From Flavobacteriaceae bacterium LYZ1037 (lineage in GTDB: Bacteria > Bacteroidota > Bacteroidia > Flavobacteriales > Flavobacteriaceae), in contig QFWS01000003.1 of NCBI GenBank assembly GCA_003144015.1, forward strand, positions 62,001 to 126,000: a stretch of 64,000 bases of DNA, given 5' to 3'. Numbering within the stretch: the stretch's first letter is position 1; each line of letters starts with the position of its first letter. Below the pieces are notes generated by a model. The model was not told the DNA's origin and ran no database searches. It was given only the letters and a program-made list of their open reading frames with translations. A program made the position numbers and the translations under genes. Positions 43,805-52,494 of the stretch are shown piece by piece.

Positions 43805-43857
43805 ATCATTTAATTAAGTGATGTTTTGTTTTATTTCTTATTAACGTGATATTAATA
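43805..43857. promoter_or_regulatory. Two inverted repeats upstream of the SatD gene
   Basis: ATCATTTAATTAAGTGAT (43805-43822) is an imperfect palindrome, and TATTAA / TTAATA (43839-43844 and 43852-43857) flank CGTGATA. Both lie in the 192-base leader of the SatD gene. In AT-rich DNA such repeats arise by chance, so they are only candidate operator sites. Confidence 0.3.
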
Positions 43858-43880
43858 TTTTTAATTAGAGACAAAAAGAA

Positions 43881-44495
43881 ATGACAAGTGTAATAACAGG
43901 AGATATTGTAAAATCTCGTAGCATAGAAAACCCAGAGCTATGGTTACATACATTAAAAGATGCCTTAACTACAGTTGAAACAGACAGGTCTCTGTGGGAA
44001 ATTTATCGAGGAGATAGTTTTCAAATAGAAGTTAAAGACATTAGAAAAAGTTTTGAAATTGCTATCTACCTAAAATCCTGTATAAAAACGATTAAGGGCC
44101 TGGATGTTAGGTTAGCTATTGGAATTGGAACAAAATCTTATTCTGGTAGTCACATTTTGGAATCTCAAGGAGAAGCGTTTCAATATTCGGGAGAAACTTT
44201 AGAAACCCTAAAAAAGGAAAAACAAAATCTTAAAATAAAAACATCTCATAAAAAATTAAATCAAGAATTAAATCTTTATTTTAAATTAGCCTTGTTAAGT
44301 ATGGATCGCTGGACCGTAAATTCGGCTGAAATTGTAAAGCTAAGCTTAGAAAAACCAAATGCCATTCAAGAAGCGTTAGGGAAGCATCTCGGAATTAATC
44401 AAAATGCCATTAGCCTCAGACAGAAACGAGCAAATTTAGAAGAGATCCTAGAACTTAACAACATGTACCAACAAAAAATAACTCAGGAATTATGA
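43881..44495 (+). CDS. SatD-family protein with C-terminal helix-turn-helix
   Basis: A 204-residue cytoplasmic SatD-family protein. The N-terminal part (about 1-120: SVITGDIVKSR, then YRGDSFQIEVKD, VRLAIGIGTK and GEAFQYSGETLETL) has the layout of a cyclase-like fold, and the C-terminal part (about 148-200) is a helix-turn-helix with AIQEALGKHLGINQNAISLR. The name comes from the Streptococcus sat operon; the role is not known. The stop overlaps the start of a DUF3307 gene by four bases, a pairing often seen. A DNA-binding regulator of the pair is a reasonable guess. Confidence 0.82.
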   Translation: MTSVITGDIVKSRSIENPELWLHTLKDALTTVETDRSLWEIYRGDSFQIEVKDIRKSFEIAIYLKSCIKTIKGLDVRLAIGIGTKSYSGSHILESQGEAFQYSGETLETLKKEKQNLKIKTSHKKLNQELNLYFKLALLSMDRWTVNSAEIVKLSLEKPNAIQEALGKHLGINQNAISLRQKRANLEEILELNNMYQQKITQEL

Positions 44496-45196
44496 TACTC
44501 CTAATCAAACTATTTTTGGCTCATTTAATAGGAGACTTCGTCTTTCAATCTAAGAAATCTATCAAACAAAAAGAGAAAAAGAAGTTAAAATCTCCTGTAC
44601 TTTATATTCATATAGCTATTCATTTTGCGTTACTATCTCTATTACTTTGGGATATATCGCTTTGGCCAATTATTCTAACCATTACAATATCTCACTTTAT
44701 AATAGATGTTTTAAAACTAAAATTTCAGAAGAAAAAAACAAAACGCGTCTGGTTCTTTCTAGACCAACTGCTACATGTTATCATGATTCTTGTTTCTTAC
44801 TTTTTGTTTACAGAACACCATTTAGAAATCTCATCATTTTTCACTGAGAATACCTTGCTATTAATTACTTGTGTGCTTTTCTTAACGCAACCAGTTTCCA
44901 TAATTATGATGACTATTTTTAGCAAATGGAACATAGAAAAATTAACAAGTGGAAACGAGTCTCTCAAAGATGCTGGTAGGTATATTGGCATGTTAGAACG
45001 TTTATTAGTCTTTGTATTTATAATTTCTAATCACTGGGAAGCTGTTGGATTTTTAATAACTGCGAAATCGGTTTTTAGATTTGGAGACCTAAAGGAAAGT
45101 AAGCACAGAAAGCTAACAGAATACATACTAATTGGAACGCTTATTAGTTTTGGAATTGCGATACTTACAGGAATAGCTTACCTCAATTTTGTATAA
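44492..45196 (+). CDS. DUF3307 membrane protein
   Basis: A 234-residue inner-membrane protein with about six helices. The conserved start LAHLIGDFVFQSKKSIKQK, the SHFIIDVLKLKFQKKKTKRVWFFLDQLLHV segment (membrane His/Asp residues) and later ITCVLF-like helix and SGNESLKDAGRYIGMLERLL region are typical of DUF3307. Function unknown; the acidic and histidine residues inside helices could bind a metal or substrate. It is translated together with the SatD gene (ATGA overlap). Confidence 0.88.
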   Translation: MILLIKLFLAHLIGDFVFQSKKSIKQKEKKKLKSPVLYIHIAIHFALLSLLLWDISLWPIILTITISHFIIDVLKLKFQKKKTKRVWFFLDQLLHVIMILVSYFLFTEHHLEISSFFTENTLLLITCVLFLTQPVSIIMMTIFSKWNIEKLTSGNESLKDAGRYIGMLERLLVFVFIISNHWEAVGFLITAKSVFRFGDLKESKHRKLTEYILIGTLISFGIAILTGIAYLNFV

Positions 45197-45198
45197 AA

Positions 45199-45270
45199 AT
45201 GTCATTCTAAAGGAGGCACGACTGAAGAATCTATTTTATTTAACAGATTCTTCGCTATGCTCTAAAGGAT
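45199..45270. repeat. REP-like palindromic intergenic element
   Basis: Begins TGTCATTCTAAAGGAGGCA and contains a stem GAAGAATCT (45224-45232) paired with AGATTCTTC (45245-45253), followed by GCTATGCTCTAAAGGAT. This layout resembles short palindromic repeats dispersed in many Flavobacteriaceae genomes (recalled, not searched). It is the only copy I see here. It may also end the DUF3307 and DOMON transcripts. Confidence 0.5.
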
Positions 45271-45277
45271 AAAAAAA

Positions 45278-46090
45278 CTACTGTTTTATAAATCGTTTTG
45301 TTACTACTTGGTTTTCTTGAGTCACTCTTACTAAATAAACACCAGAGTGCCATTTAGAAACTGAAACTCTATTGTTTAAAGAACTTAATGCACTTGTATA
45401 TATTTGTTTACCTAAAATATCTAAAACTTCTACGCGAGCGTCTGTACTGTATTCTGGTAAATTTATATTAAGATGTGTTCTTCCTGGGTTTGGATAGATT
45501 GTAAAATCTGCTTTAGTAAAAGTAGGAGCACTTAAAGTAAAAGACTCTCTAGTAATTCCAACATTTTCTCCATGCCATGCTAAAACATATCCCAAACTAG
45601 CTTCAAAAGACCAAACTAAATCGATAGAACTAGCAGATGCAGAAAACACATAATCGTTAGGATTTCCAGTATCTGGCAATCTAGTTGCTACCACATTTCT
45701 TTGTCCACCAGTAGTTGTATTAGAAACGATAGTCCAATCTTGTTCGGTATCCAAGGTAGGTATAATACCTGTAGCTACTTGTCCATCTGGTTGACCAGGA
45801 TATCCAAAATATCTGTCGGTTAACTTAAACTCACCATCATTTAACCAAATAACAACATCTCTACCAGCAGACATAGTCATGGCGTCAAAACCTAAACCTA
45901 AATACTTATTATCTGGTCCGCTTAAAGTTAATGTTACCAAAGAGGTTGTAACTTCTATTTGTGCTGTATATAAATAGTCTTCATCATTAATTAGCTCAAT
46001 TACTCCAGTAGAGTAGGTTTGGCTAAAAGAAAGAGAGGTTATTAATGTAAAAATTCCTATTAAGGAAAAAGTAATTTTTTTCATAATCAT
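45278..46090 (-). CDS. Secreted DOMON-domain protein with T9SS sorting tail
   Basis: A 270-residue secreted protein: signal peptide to SFSQ, then a DOMON-like beta-sandwich (about 25-180) with NKYLGLGFDAMTMSAGRDVV, DRYFGYPGQPDGQV, TLDTEQDWTIVSN and NDYVFSASASSIDLVW. DOMON domains bind haem or sugars. The C-terminus (from ADFTIYPNPGRTHLNI) is a type A T9SS sorting domain, so the protein reaches the cell surface. It starts directly on the ankyrin-gene stop (TAA then ATG), or at the ATG at 46084 two codons on. Confidence 0.88.
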   Translation of the reverse strand: MIMKKITFSLIGIFTLITSLSFSQTYSTGVIELINDEDYLYTAQIEVTTSLVTLTLSGPDNKYLGLGFDAMTMSAGRDVVIWLNDGEFKLTDRYFGYPGQPDGQVATGIIPTLDTEQDWTIVSNTTTGGQRNVVATRLPDTGNPNDYVFSASASSIDLVWSFEASLGYVLAWHGENVGITRESFTLSAPTFTKADFTIYPNPGRTHLNINLPEYSTDARVEVLDILGKQIYTSALSSLNNRVSVSKWHSGVYLVRVTQENQVVTKRFIKQ

Positions 46091-46615
46091 TTATTTTTCT
46101 AATAATTCTATAATTGTTGGATTACTACTATCCATTAAAGCATAATCTAAAGCAGTTTTGTCTCGACTATCTTTTAACGTTCTATCAGCATTTGCTTCTA
46201 ATAATAATTTAATTATGGCTTCGTTTTTATTTAAAACAGCATAATGCAAAGGGGTTGTTTTATTAGCATCAGGAATATTCGGGTTTGCTCCTTTTTCTAA
46301 TAAAGCCTGAGTTAAAGCAACTTGCCCAGTAAAAACTGCTGCCATTAATGGTGTGCCGTATTTACTGTCACCATCAACCTCTTTAACCTGGTCAATTAAA
46401 TACAATCCAACAGCCTCATTTCCTTTATAACATGCTAATGTTAAAGGCAAATAACCTCGATTATTCACTTTATTAATAGTATCTGGATTGATGGACATTA
46501 ATTGCTTAACATCTTCAACAGTTCCAGAACGAGCTACATCAAAAATATTATTTTGAGAAGATACTGTTAAAGACATAAAGATACATCCAACTAATAATAA
46601 TCGCAACTGATACAT
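46091..46615 (-). CDS. Exported ankyrin-repeat protein
   Basis: A 174-residue protein with a signal peptide (residues 1-20, ending VSSQ) and four to five ankyrin repeats: NRGYLPLTLACYKGNEAVGL, YGTPLMAAVFTGQVALTQALL, KTTPLHYAVLNKNEAIIKLL and DKTALDYALMDSSNPTIIEL. Ankyrin repeats bind other proteins; this one would act in the periplasm. It leads a two-gene operon with the DOMON/T9SS protein, suggesting it may assist or bind that partner (inference). Confidence 0.92.
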   Translation of the reverse strand: MYQLRLLLVGCIFMSLTVSSQNNIFDVARSGTVEDVKQLMSINPDTINKVNNRGYLPLTLACYKGNEAVGLYLIDQVKEVDGDSKYGTPLMAAVFTGQVALTQALLEKGANPNIPDANKTTPLHYAVLNKNEAIIKLLLEANADRTLKDSRDKTALDYALMDSSNPTIIELLEK

Positions 46616-46691
46616 TTAATATTTTTGATTTTAAGTAGCTAAAGTAATAATTATTAATAAATTATAAGATACGTTTTATCGAATAAAACCT

Positions 46692-49544
46692 CTATTTGCT
46701 CAAATACATCTTACGTCTTGAATATAAATTATAAAACTCATCGTCTTTTAAGCTTTCAATAAACAAAATACTTTCTCCAGTACTTTTCATTTCTGGACCC
46801 AATTGTTTATTTACATTATGGAATTTATTGAAAGAGAAAACAGGTTGTTTTATAGCATAACCATTGAGTTGTGGGTTGAAGTTGAAATCAGTTATTTTCT
46901 TCTCTCCCAACATCACTTTTGTTGCATAATTCACATATGGTTCTCCATAAGCTTTAGAGATAAATGGTACTGTTCTTGAAGCTCTTGGATTGGCTTCAAT
47001 AATATAAACTATATCGTCTTTTATTGCGAATTGAATATTTATCAATCCAACGGTGTTTAATGCAAGAGCAATCTTGTGTGTGTGGTCTTTAATTTGTTGC
47101 AACACAAATTCACCTAAATTAAAAGGTGGCAAAGTTGCATTACTATCTCCAGAGTGAATTCCACAAGGTTCTATGTGTTCCATAATACCAATAATGTACA
47201 CATTTTCACCATCGCAAATAGCATCTGCTTCTGCTTCGATTGCACCATCTAGATAATGGTCTAACAATAATTGATTTCCTGGCATTTGTCTTAATAAATC
47301 GACAACATGTTCTTCTAATTCCTGTTTATTAATTACAATTTTCATGCCTTGACCTCCAAGGACATAAGATGGCCTTACTAATATTGGAAAGTCTAAAACA
47401 TCCGCAATGGCTGCAGCCTCGTCTGCTGTTGTTGCAATATCAAATTCTGGATAAGGAATATTATTTTCTTTAAGTAAATTTGAAAAAAGACCTCTATCTT
47501 CAGCTAAATCTAAAGATTGATAAGTAGTTCCAATAATTTTAATTCCGTATCTGTCTAACTTTTCTGCAAGTTTTAATGCAGTTTGTCCACCAAGTTGCAC
47601 AATAACGCCTTCTGGCTTCTCATGTTTAATAATATCGTAAATATGTTCCCAGAAAACTGGTTCAAAATATAATTTGTCAGCTGTATCGAAATCTGTAGAA
47701 ACCGTTTCAGGGTTGCAGTTAATCATGATGGTTTCGTAACCACATTCAGCAGCTGCTAAAACACCATGTACACAACAGTAATCAAACTCGATACCTTGAC
47801 CAATTCTATTTGGACCAGAACCAAGAACGATAATTTTCTTCTTATCTGAAACCTCGCTTTCATTAGCAGCAAAACGTTTTCCATCTGTTGTTTCAACATC
47901 GCTTTCAAACGTTGAGTAATAATAAGGTGTTTGAGCTTTAAATTCGGCAGCACAGGTGTCTACTAATTTATAAACACGATTTACACCTAACTCTTCACGC
48001 TTGTTGTATACCTGACTTTCTAAACAATTTAGCATGTGAGCAATTTGCCTGTCTCCATAACCTTTTTGCTTAGCCTCCAACAATAAATCTTTTTGAATGG
48101 TATCTATTTTAAATGTGGATATCTCTTTTTCAAGCAAGTATAATTCTTCGTATTGCTTTAAGAACCACATGTCTATTTTAGTAATTTCATGAATTCGGCT
48201 TAAAGGAATTCCCATTTGGATGGCATCGTAAATTACAAAGACTCTGTCCCAACTAGCATAAGTAAGTTTGCTAATAATCTGGTCGTAATCTTTATAGCCT
48301 TTTCCATCTGCTCCTAGACCGTTTCTTTTTATTTCTAGAGATTGTGTAGCTTTATGAAGAGCTTCTTGAAACGAACGTCCAATACCCATTACTTCTCCAA
48401 CAGATTTCATTTGAAGACCAAGTGTTCTATCACTTCCTTCAAATTTATCGAAATTCCAACGAGGAATTTTCACAATCACATAATCTAATGTTGGCTCAAA
48501 TAATGCAGATGTAGATTTAGTAATTTGATTATCTAATTCATCTAAATGATAACCAATAGCTAATTTAGCTGCAATTTTTGCAATAGGATATCCTGTCGCT
48601 TTACTTGCTAAAGCTGAAGAACGAGACACACGAGGATTAATTTCAATAGCAATGATATCTTCGTTCTCATCTGGGCTAACAGCAAATTGCACGTTACAAC
48701 CTCCAGCAAAATCACCAATACTACGCATCATATGGATTGCCATATCACGCATTCTTTGGTAGGTTCTATCACTTAATGTCATGGCTGGAGCAACGGTTAT
48801 AGAGTCTCCAGTGTGGATTCCCATAGGATCCATATTTTCAATAGAACAGATAATAACAACATTGTCGTTAGCATCACGTAATAGCTCTAACTCGTATTCT
48901 TTCCAACCAATTAAAGCCTTATCAATCATGACTTCATGAATAGGGGAAATTTCCAATCCACGAGTTAATAATTCATCAAACTCTTCTTCCTTATACACAA
49001 ATGAAGCTCCTGCTCCACCCAAAGTAAACGATGCTCTAATAACTAAAGGAAAACCAAATTCTTGAGCTATTTCTTTACCTTTTAAATATGACGTTGCCGT
49101 AGCCTGAGGTGCCATTGGAATACCAATTTTTAGCATTAATTCTCTAAACTGCTCTCTATCTTCAGTAATATTAATAGCATCAATATCGACACCTATTATT
49201 TGAACTCCAAAATCTTCCCAAATACCTTTTTCGTCTGCCTCAATACATAAATTTAAAGCTGTTTGTCCTCCCATTGTTGGTAAAACAGCATCTATTTGAG
49301 GATGCTCTTTTAAAATTTGAACTAAAGACTTAGTGGTTAAAGGCAACAAGTATACATGATCTGCCATAGAAGGATCTGTCATAATTGTTGCGGGGTTAGA
49401 ATTAATTAAAATGGTTTCAATTCCATCTTCTCTTAAGGATCTTAATGCTTGAGTTCCAGAATAATCAAATTCGCATGCTTGACCAATGACTATTGGCCCT
49501 GAACCAATAATTAAGATAGATTTAAGGTTTGAATTTTTAGGCAT
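46692..49544 (-). CDS. carB: Carbamoyl-phosphate synthase large subunit, without allosteric domain
   Basis: Makes carbamoyl phosphate from bicarbonate, ammonia and two ATP for pyrimidine and arginine synthesis. Two ATP-grasp halves are visible, with IGSGPIVIGQACEFDYSGTQ and EINPRVSRSSALASKATGYP in the first, an oligomerisation region in the middle, and LGSGPNRIGQGIEFDYCC and IEANPRASRTVPFISKAYGE in the second. The protein ends shortly after LGPEMKSTGE, at 950 residues, so the roughly 130-residue MGS-like domain that binds UMP, IMP and ornithine in E. coli CarB is absent. The downstream DNA does not contain it. carA is not in the window. Confidence 0.95.
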   Translation of the reverse strand: MPKNSNLKSILIIGSGPIVIGQACEFDYSGTQALRSLREDGIETILINSNPATIMTDPSMADHVYLLPLTTKSLVQILKEHPQIDAVLPTMGGQTALNLCIEADEKGIWEDFGVQIIGVDIDAINITEDREQFRELMLKIGIPMAPQATATSYLKGKEIAQEFGFPLVIRASFTLGGAGASFVYKEEEFDELLTRGLEISPIHEVMIDKALIGWKEYELELLRDANDNVVIICSIENMDPMGIHTGDSITVAPAMTLSDRTYQRMRDMAIHMMRSIGDFAGGCNVQFAVSPDENEDIIAIEINPRVSRSSALASKATGYPIAKIAAKLAIGYHLDELDNQITKSTSALFEPTLDYVIVKIPRWNFDKFEGSDRTLGLQMKSVGEVMGIGRSFQEALHKATQSLEIKRNGLGADGKGYKDYDQIISKLTYASWDRVFVIYDAIQMGIPLSRIHEITKIDMWFLKQYEELYLLEKEISTFKIDTIQKDLLLEAKQKGYGDRQIAHMLNCLESQVYNKREELGVNRVYKLVDTCAAEFKAQTPYYYSTFESDVETTDGKRFAANESEVSDKKKIIVLGSGPNRIGQGIEFDYCCVHGVLAAAECGYETIMINCNPETVSTDFDTADKLYFEPVFWEHIYDIIKHEKPEGVIVQLGGQTALKLAEKLDRYGIKIIGTTYQSLDLAEDRGLFSNLLKENNIPYPEFDIATTADEAAAIADVLDFPILVRPSYVLGGQGMKIVINKQELEEHVVDLLRQMPGNQLLLDHYLDGAIEAEADAICDGENVYIIGIMEHIEPCGIHSGDSNATLPPFNLGEFVLQQIKDHTHKIALALNTVGLINIQFAIKDDIVYIIEANPRASRTVPFISKAYGEPYVNYATKVMLGEKKITDFNFNPQLNGYAIKQPVFSFNKFHNVNKQLGPEMKSTGESILFIESLKDDEFYNLYSRRKMYLSK

Positions 49545-49575
49545 TTTTAAATTTTATGTGGTTATAATGTGTTTG

Positions 49576-49583
49576 CAAAATTA
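49576..49583 (-). promoter_or_regulatory. -7 promoter element of carB
   Basis: Minus strand reads TAATTTTG, a full match to TAnnTTTG, 31 bases before the carB ATG. Confidence 0.6.
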
Positions 49584-49599
49584 ATAAATATCAGATATA

Positions 49600-49631
49600 A
49601 AAAAAGGCGTTACCGTTAAGTAACACCTTTT
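49600..49631 (-). terminator. Terminator of rpmH
   Basis: On the minus strand AAAGGTGTTAC pairs with GTAACGCCTTT around TTAACG, with one G-U pair, followed by a T-run. It separates rpmH from carB. Confidence 0.8.
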
Positions 49632-49653
49632 ATATATCAACAATTGTTAATCA

Positions 49654-49815
49654 TTATTTTTTATGTCTTGCTTCAGAAGATACAGATATTTTATGTCTTC
49701 CTTTAGCTCTTCTACGAGCTAGAACTTTTCTACCATTGGCAGAAGCCATTCTTTCTCTAAAACCATGTTTATTTTTTCTCTTTCTCTTTGATGGCTGAAA
49801 TGTTCTTTTTGGCAT
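49654..49815 (-). CDS. rpmH: 50S ribosomal protein L34
   Basis: A 53-residue basic ribosomal protein of the large subunit. From the ATG at 49815 the frame reads [19 protein letters not shown] and continues [20 protein letters not shown], the universal L34 signature, with a short Bacteroidota-style C-terminal extension ending RHKK. It has a strong promoter (49888-49918) and terminator and is transcribed alone. dnaA and rnpA, its neighbours in many bacteria, are not here. Confidence 0.97.
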   Translation of the reverse strand: MPKRTFQPSKRKRKNKHGFRERMASANGRKVLARRRAKGRHKISVSSEARHKK

Positions 49816-49887
49816 TGTCTTATGTTTTTAAAATCTTCTTATTATAACTAAAATAATCTGTTCTATCTCTTTGTCTAAAACTGAGCG

Positions 49888-49918
49888 CAAATATACAAAG
49901 CCTTTTTTATTTCACAAA
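49888..49918 (-). promoter_or_regulatory. Promoter of rpmH
   Basis: Minus strand: TTTG at 49915-49918, 19 bases, then TATATTTG at 49888-49895. One of the best promoter matches in the window, as expected for a ribosomal protein gene. The leader is about 70 bases. Confidence 0.7.
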
Positions 49919-49986
49919 CCTTATTTTAAAAATATTTTTTCAATAAAAATTTAGTTTCTTTGTACTCCAAAATCAAACCTTGTTTC

Positions 49987-50883
49987 ATGAACCGATTCGT
50001 TCTAAAAATAACTTGTTTCTTTTTACTTATATCAAGTATTCTATCAAGTCAAAATACGTTAGAGTACAAGCTTAATATAGGTGATAACATGGGAGTTACG
50101 CAGATATCTAATCAGGATATTGTTCAAGACATGGATGATTCTAAACATGAAATGAACAATCATTTAGAAGGTGATTTCACATTTATTGTTACAGAAATTA
50201 CTGACAGTTCTTATGTCATTAATTTTAAATTTAATAGGTTTAAATTAGTAACAACATCAAATATTTATGGAGAGTTAATAAATATTGACACTAAAAACAG
50301 CGTAATAGACGACAATTTAGAGGCAAAAATATTTTCAGGATTAACAAAATCCACCTTACAAATGGACATGTTAAAAACGGGGGAAATCATTAAAATTTCT
50401 GGCACAGAAGCCATGATTAACAAAATGATTACAGATGCTGGAATTACCGATGAGTTTACAAAAGAACTCATGGTAGAAGCCATGAAAAAAGAATTTGGTA
50501 ATGAGAGTCTAGCCAGAAGTTTTGAACAATTAACTTTTATTTATCCAACTAAAAAAGTAATGACAGGAGATTCTTGGATAAACCATTATTCTGGAGACCT
50601 GAATGCTGAGAATAACTGGACATTAATAAATTGGGACAAAAATATTGAGTTGACTGCAAAAAGCATTGTGACAATGATTACTGAAGAAGATTCTCATATC
50701 ATGTCGTTAAAAGGAACCCAAAACACCCATGTTATTGCCAACAAAAAAACGGGATTTGCAGAACTCATTACAGTCACTTCAAACACAACGGGATCGACGG
50801 TTATGAAACAAATGAATGATGTAAAAATACCAACAACTATCAAATCTAAATCAACATATAAAATTAAAAAACATGTACAATAA
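49987..50883 (+). CDS. Exported protein of unknown function (DUF6263-like)
   Basis: A 298-residue exported protein with a signal peptide (MNRFVLKITCFFLLI to LSSQ) and a beta-rich body: LEYKLNIGDNMGVTQISNQ at the start, the acidic-Met stretch near residue 35, and FIYPTKKVMTGDSWINHY in the C-terminal half. It fits a Bacteroidota family of unknown function, possibly DUF6263. I chose the ATG at 49987; the TTG at 49960 lies inside a TTTCTTTG promoter-like element. The gene overlaps the next by 11 bases. Confidence 0.82.
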   Translation: MNRFVLKITCFFLLISSILSSQNTLEYKLNIGDNMGVTQISNQDIVQDMDDSKHEMNNHLEGDFTFIVTEITDSSYVINFKFNRFKLVTTSNIYGELINIDTKNSVIDDNLEAKIFSGLTKSTLQMDMLKTGEIIKISGTEAMINKMITDAGITDEFTKELMVEAMKKEFGNESLARSFEQLTFIYPTKKVMTGDSWINHYSGDLNAENNWTLINWDKNIELTAKSIVTMITEEDSHIMSLKGTQNTHVIANKKTGFAELITVTSNTTGSTVMKQMNDVKIPTTIKSKSTYKIKKHVQ

Positions 50884-51445
50884 AGTATTTAAATTAATTA
50901 TTGCAGGACTCATAATCGCGTATGCTATTTACCAATTCACTGAAGGTTTTATAGGTAATGGAATTATGTATCTATTACTATCTTCAATTTTTATTTTTCT
51001 ATATTTTAAAAACGAAATCATATTAATAGCATTTTTACGTTTGCGTAAGCAAGATTTTAATGGAGCTAAAAAATGGTTAAACAGAATTAAAAATCCTGAA
51101 GGTGCTTTAGTAAAAAAACAACAAGGTTATTTTAATTTCCTTCATGGAATAATGGTTTCTCAAGACAACATGAATGAAGCTGAGAAATATTTCAAGAAAG
51201 CTGTAACTTTAGGTTTATCTATGGATCATGATATGGCCATGGCTAAATTAAATCTTGCGGGAATTGCATTTAGCAAAAGACGAAAAAATGAGGCTAAAAT
51301 TCTTTTGAATGAAGCTCAAGCACTTGATAAAAGAAACATGTTGACTGAACAAATTAAAATGATGAAAGATAACATGAAAAAAGCACAAATGCCTAATCAG
51401 CATTTTGGAGGCCATAAACAACAAAGAGCAGGGAAACGCAGGTAA
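50873..51445 (+). CDS. Membrane protein with TPR-like repeats
   Basis: A 190-residue protein with two membrane helices (about 7-24 and 29-56) and a helical cytoplasmic or periplasmic region with TPR-like pairs: LRKQDFNGAKKWLNRIKNP, NMNEAEKYFKKAVTLGLS and KLNLAGIAFSKRRKNEAKILL. The C-terminus is basic and Gln/His-rich (NQHFGGHKQQRAGKRR). It overlaps the preceding gene by 11 bases and is followed by a strong terminator. Function unknown. Confidence 0.82.
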   Translation: MYNKVFKLIIAGLIIAYAIYQFTEGFIGNGIMYLLLSSIFIFLYFKNEIILIAFLRLRKQDFNGAKKWLNRIKNPEGALVKKQQGYFNFLHGIMVSQDNMNEAEKYFKKAVTLGLSMDHDMAMAKLNLAGIAFSKRRKNEAKILLNEAQALDKRNMLTEQIKMMKDNMKKAQMPNQHFGGHKQQRAGKRR

Positions 51446-51462
51446 TGATCTTATTAAAAGGC

Positions 51463-51503
51463 AAAAAAAAGGCTTAACTTTTAAAAGTTAAGCCTTTTTT
51501 TTT
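51463..51503. terminator. Bidirectional terminator
   Basis: AAAAAAAAGGCTTAACTTTT pairs perfectly with AAAAGTTAAGCCTTTTTTTT, between convergent genes. About 20 base pairs with long T-runs on both strands. Confidence 0.88.
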
Positions 51504-51522
51504 ATCTCTAGATTAAAATTAT

Positions 51523-52452
51523 TTAAGGGTTTGTTTTATAATACCCTTCTTTTGGAATATCAATAAAATATTGTTTTCTGGATTTGTTGTTAAGTTTTGG
51601 TTCTCTAAGCCAAGGATTATGAATTTTTAGTATTTTGTAATTAATGTCAAAACCTTTTGCAAAAGCTGAAAAATCTGTTACAGCTGTATCAACTGCAACC
51701 TTATAAGTTGGCACTTCTGTATATAAATCTTTTTCTCTAAAATTAAAACCATACTTGTCTGGATGAGCCAAAATCTCTTTTAAAGCGACTATTCTAAATA
51801 AATATCTTCCAGTTTCTTCACCCAACAGTAAATCGTAATAATCTTTTACTCCTTGTTCGTCTAACCTTCTAGAAACTCCTGCATTTCCTGCATTATAAGC
51901 TGCAGCTGCTAAAGTCCAAGAACCCAGCTGTTCTTTAGATTTCTTTAAATACTCACAAGCCACTTCTGTAGATTTTTCTAAATGATAACGCTCGTCGACA
52001 TTGTCGTTTATTTCCAATCCATATTCTCTTCCTGTACTTGGCATTATTTGCCAAACTCCTCTTGCTCCTGCTGGAGACACTACATTCATTAATCCACTTT
52101 CAATAACAGCTAAATATTTAAAATCGTCTGGAATACCATGTTTTTTAAGAATCGGCTCTATTACAGGAAAATATTTATGTGCACGTTTAAACATTAACAA
52201 TCCGTTAGATTGCCAATAGGTATTAACCAACAACTCTCTATCCATACGCTCATAAATATCTGGATCTCCTAAAGGCAAAGCTTCTCCTGCAAAATCCAAA
52301 TGGTCTGGAATTTGAAGCGCATAAACATTATAATCGTTAATTAATTTCTTTTCAAAATTCTCGTCTGTTGGCGCATCTTGCATGGCATAAACAAATAACA
52401 TTGTCAAGCATAATAACCCAAAAAAAGCAAACACATTCTTAACCCATTTCAT
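51523..52452 (-). CDS. Lytic transglycosylase, MltD-like
   Basis: A 309-residue envelope enzyme that cleaves peptidoglycan glycan strands. N-terminal signal or anchor (residues 5-24), then an SLT domain (about 85-220) with LAVIESGLMNVVSP (catalytic Glu), GARGVWQIMPSTGREYGL and AAAAYNAGNAGV. The C-terminal region (about 240-309) resembles the region before LysM repeats in MltD, but no LysM domain is present. It stands alone between terminators. Confidence 0.92.
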   Translation of the reverse strand: MKWVKNVFAFFGLLCLTMLFVYAMQDAPTDENFEKKLINDYNVYALQIPDHLDFAGEALPLGDPDIYERMDRELLVNTYWQSNGLLMFKRAHKYFPVIEPILKKHGIPDDFKYLAVIESGLMNVVSPAGARGVWQIMPSTGREYGLEINDNVDERYHLEKSTEVACEYLKKSKEQLGSWTLAAAAYNAGNAGVSRRLDEQGVKDYYDLLLGEETGRYLFRIVALKEILAHPDKYGFNFREKDLYTEVPTYKVAVDTAVTDFSAFAKGFDINYKILKIHNPWLREPKLNNKSRKQYFIDIPKEGYYKTNP

Positions 52453-52494
52453 CTTTAAATAGTTTTTATAAATTTATAAAATATACAGCAATTT

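Noticed and set aside
46692-49544. Frameshift or truncation explaining the short carB
   Set aside because: No remnant of the missing domain appears in any frame between the stop and the next gene, so the short form looks natural.
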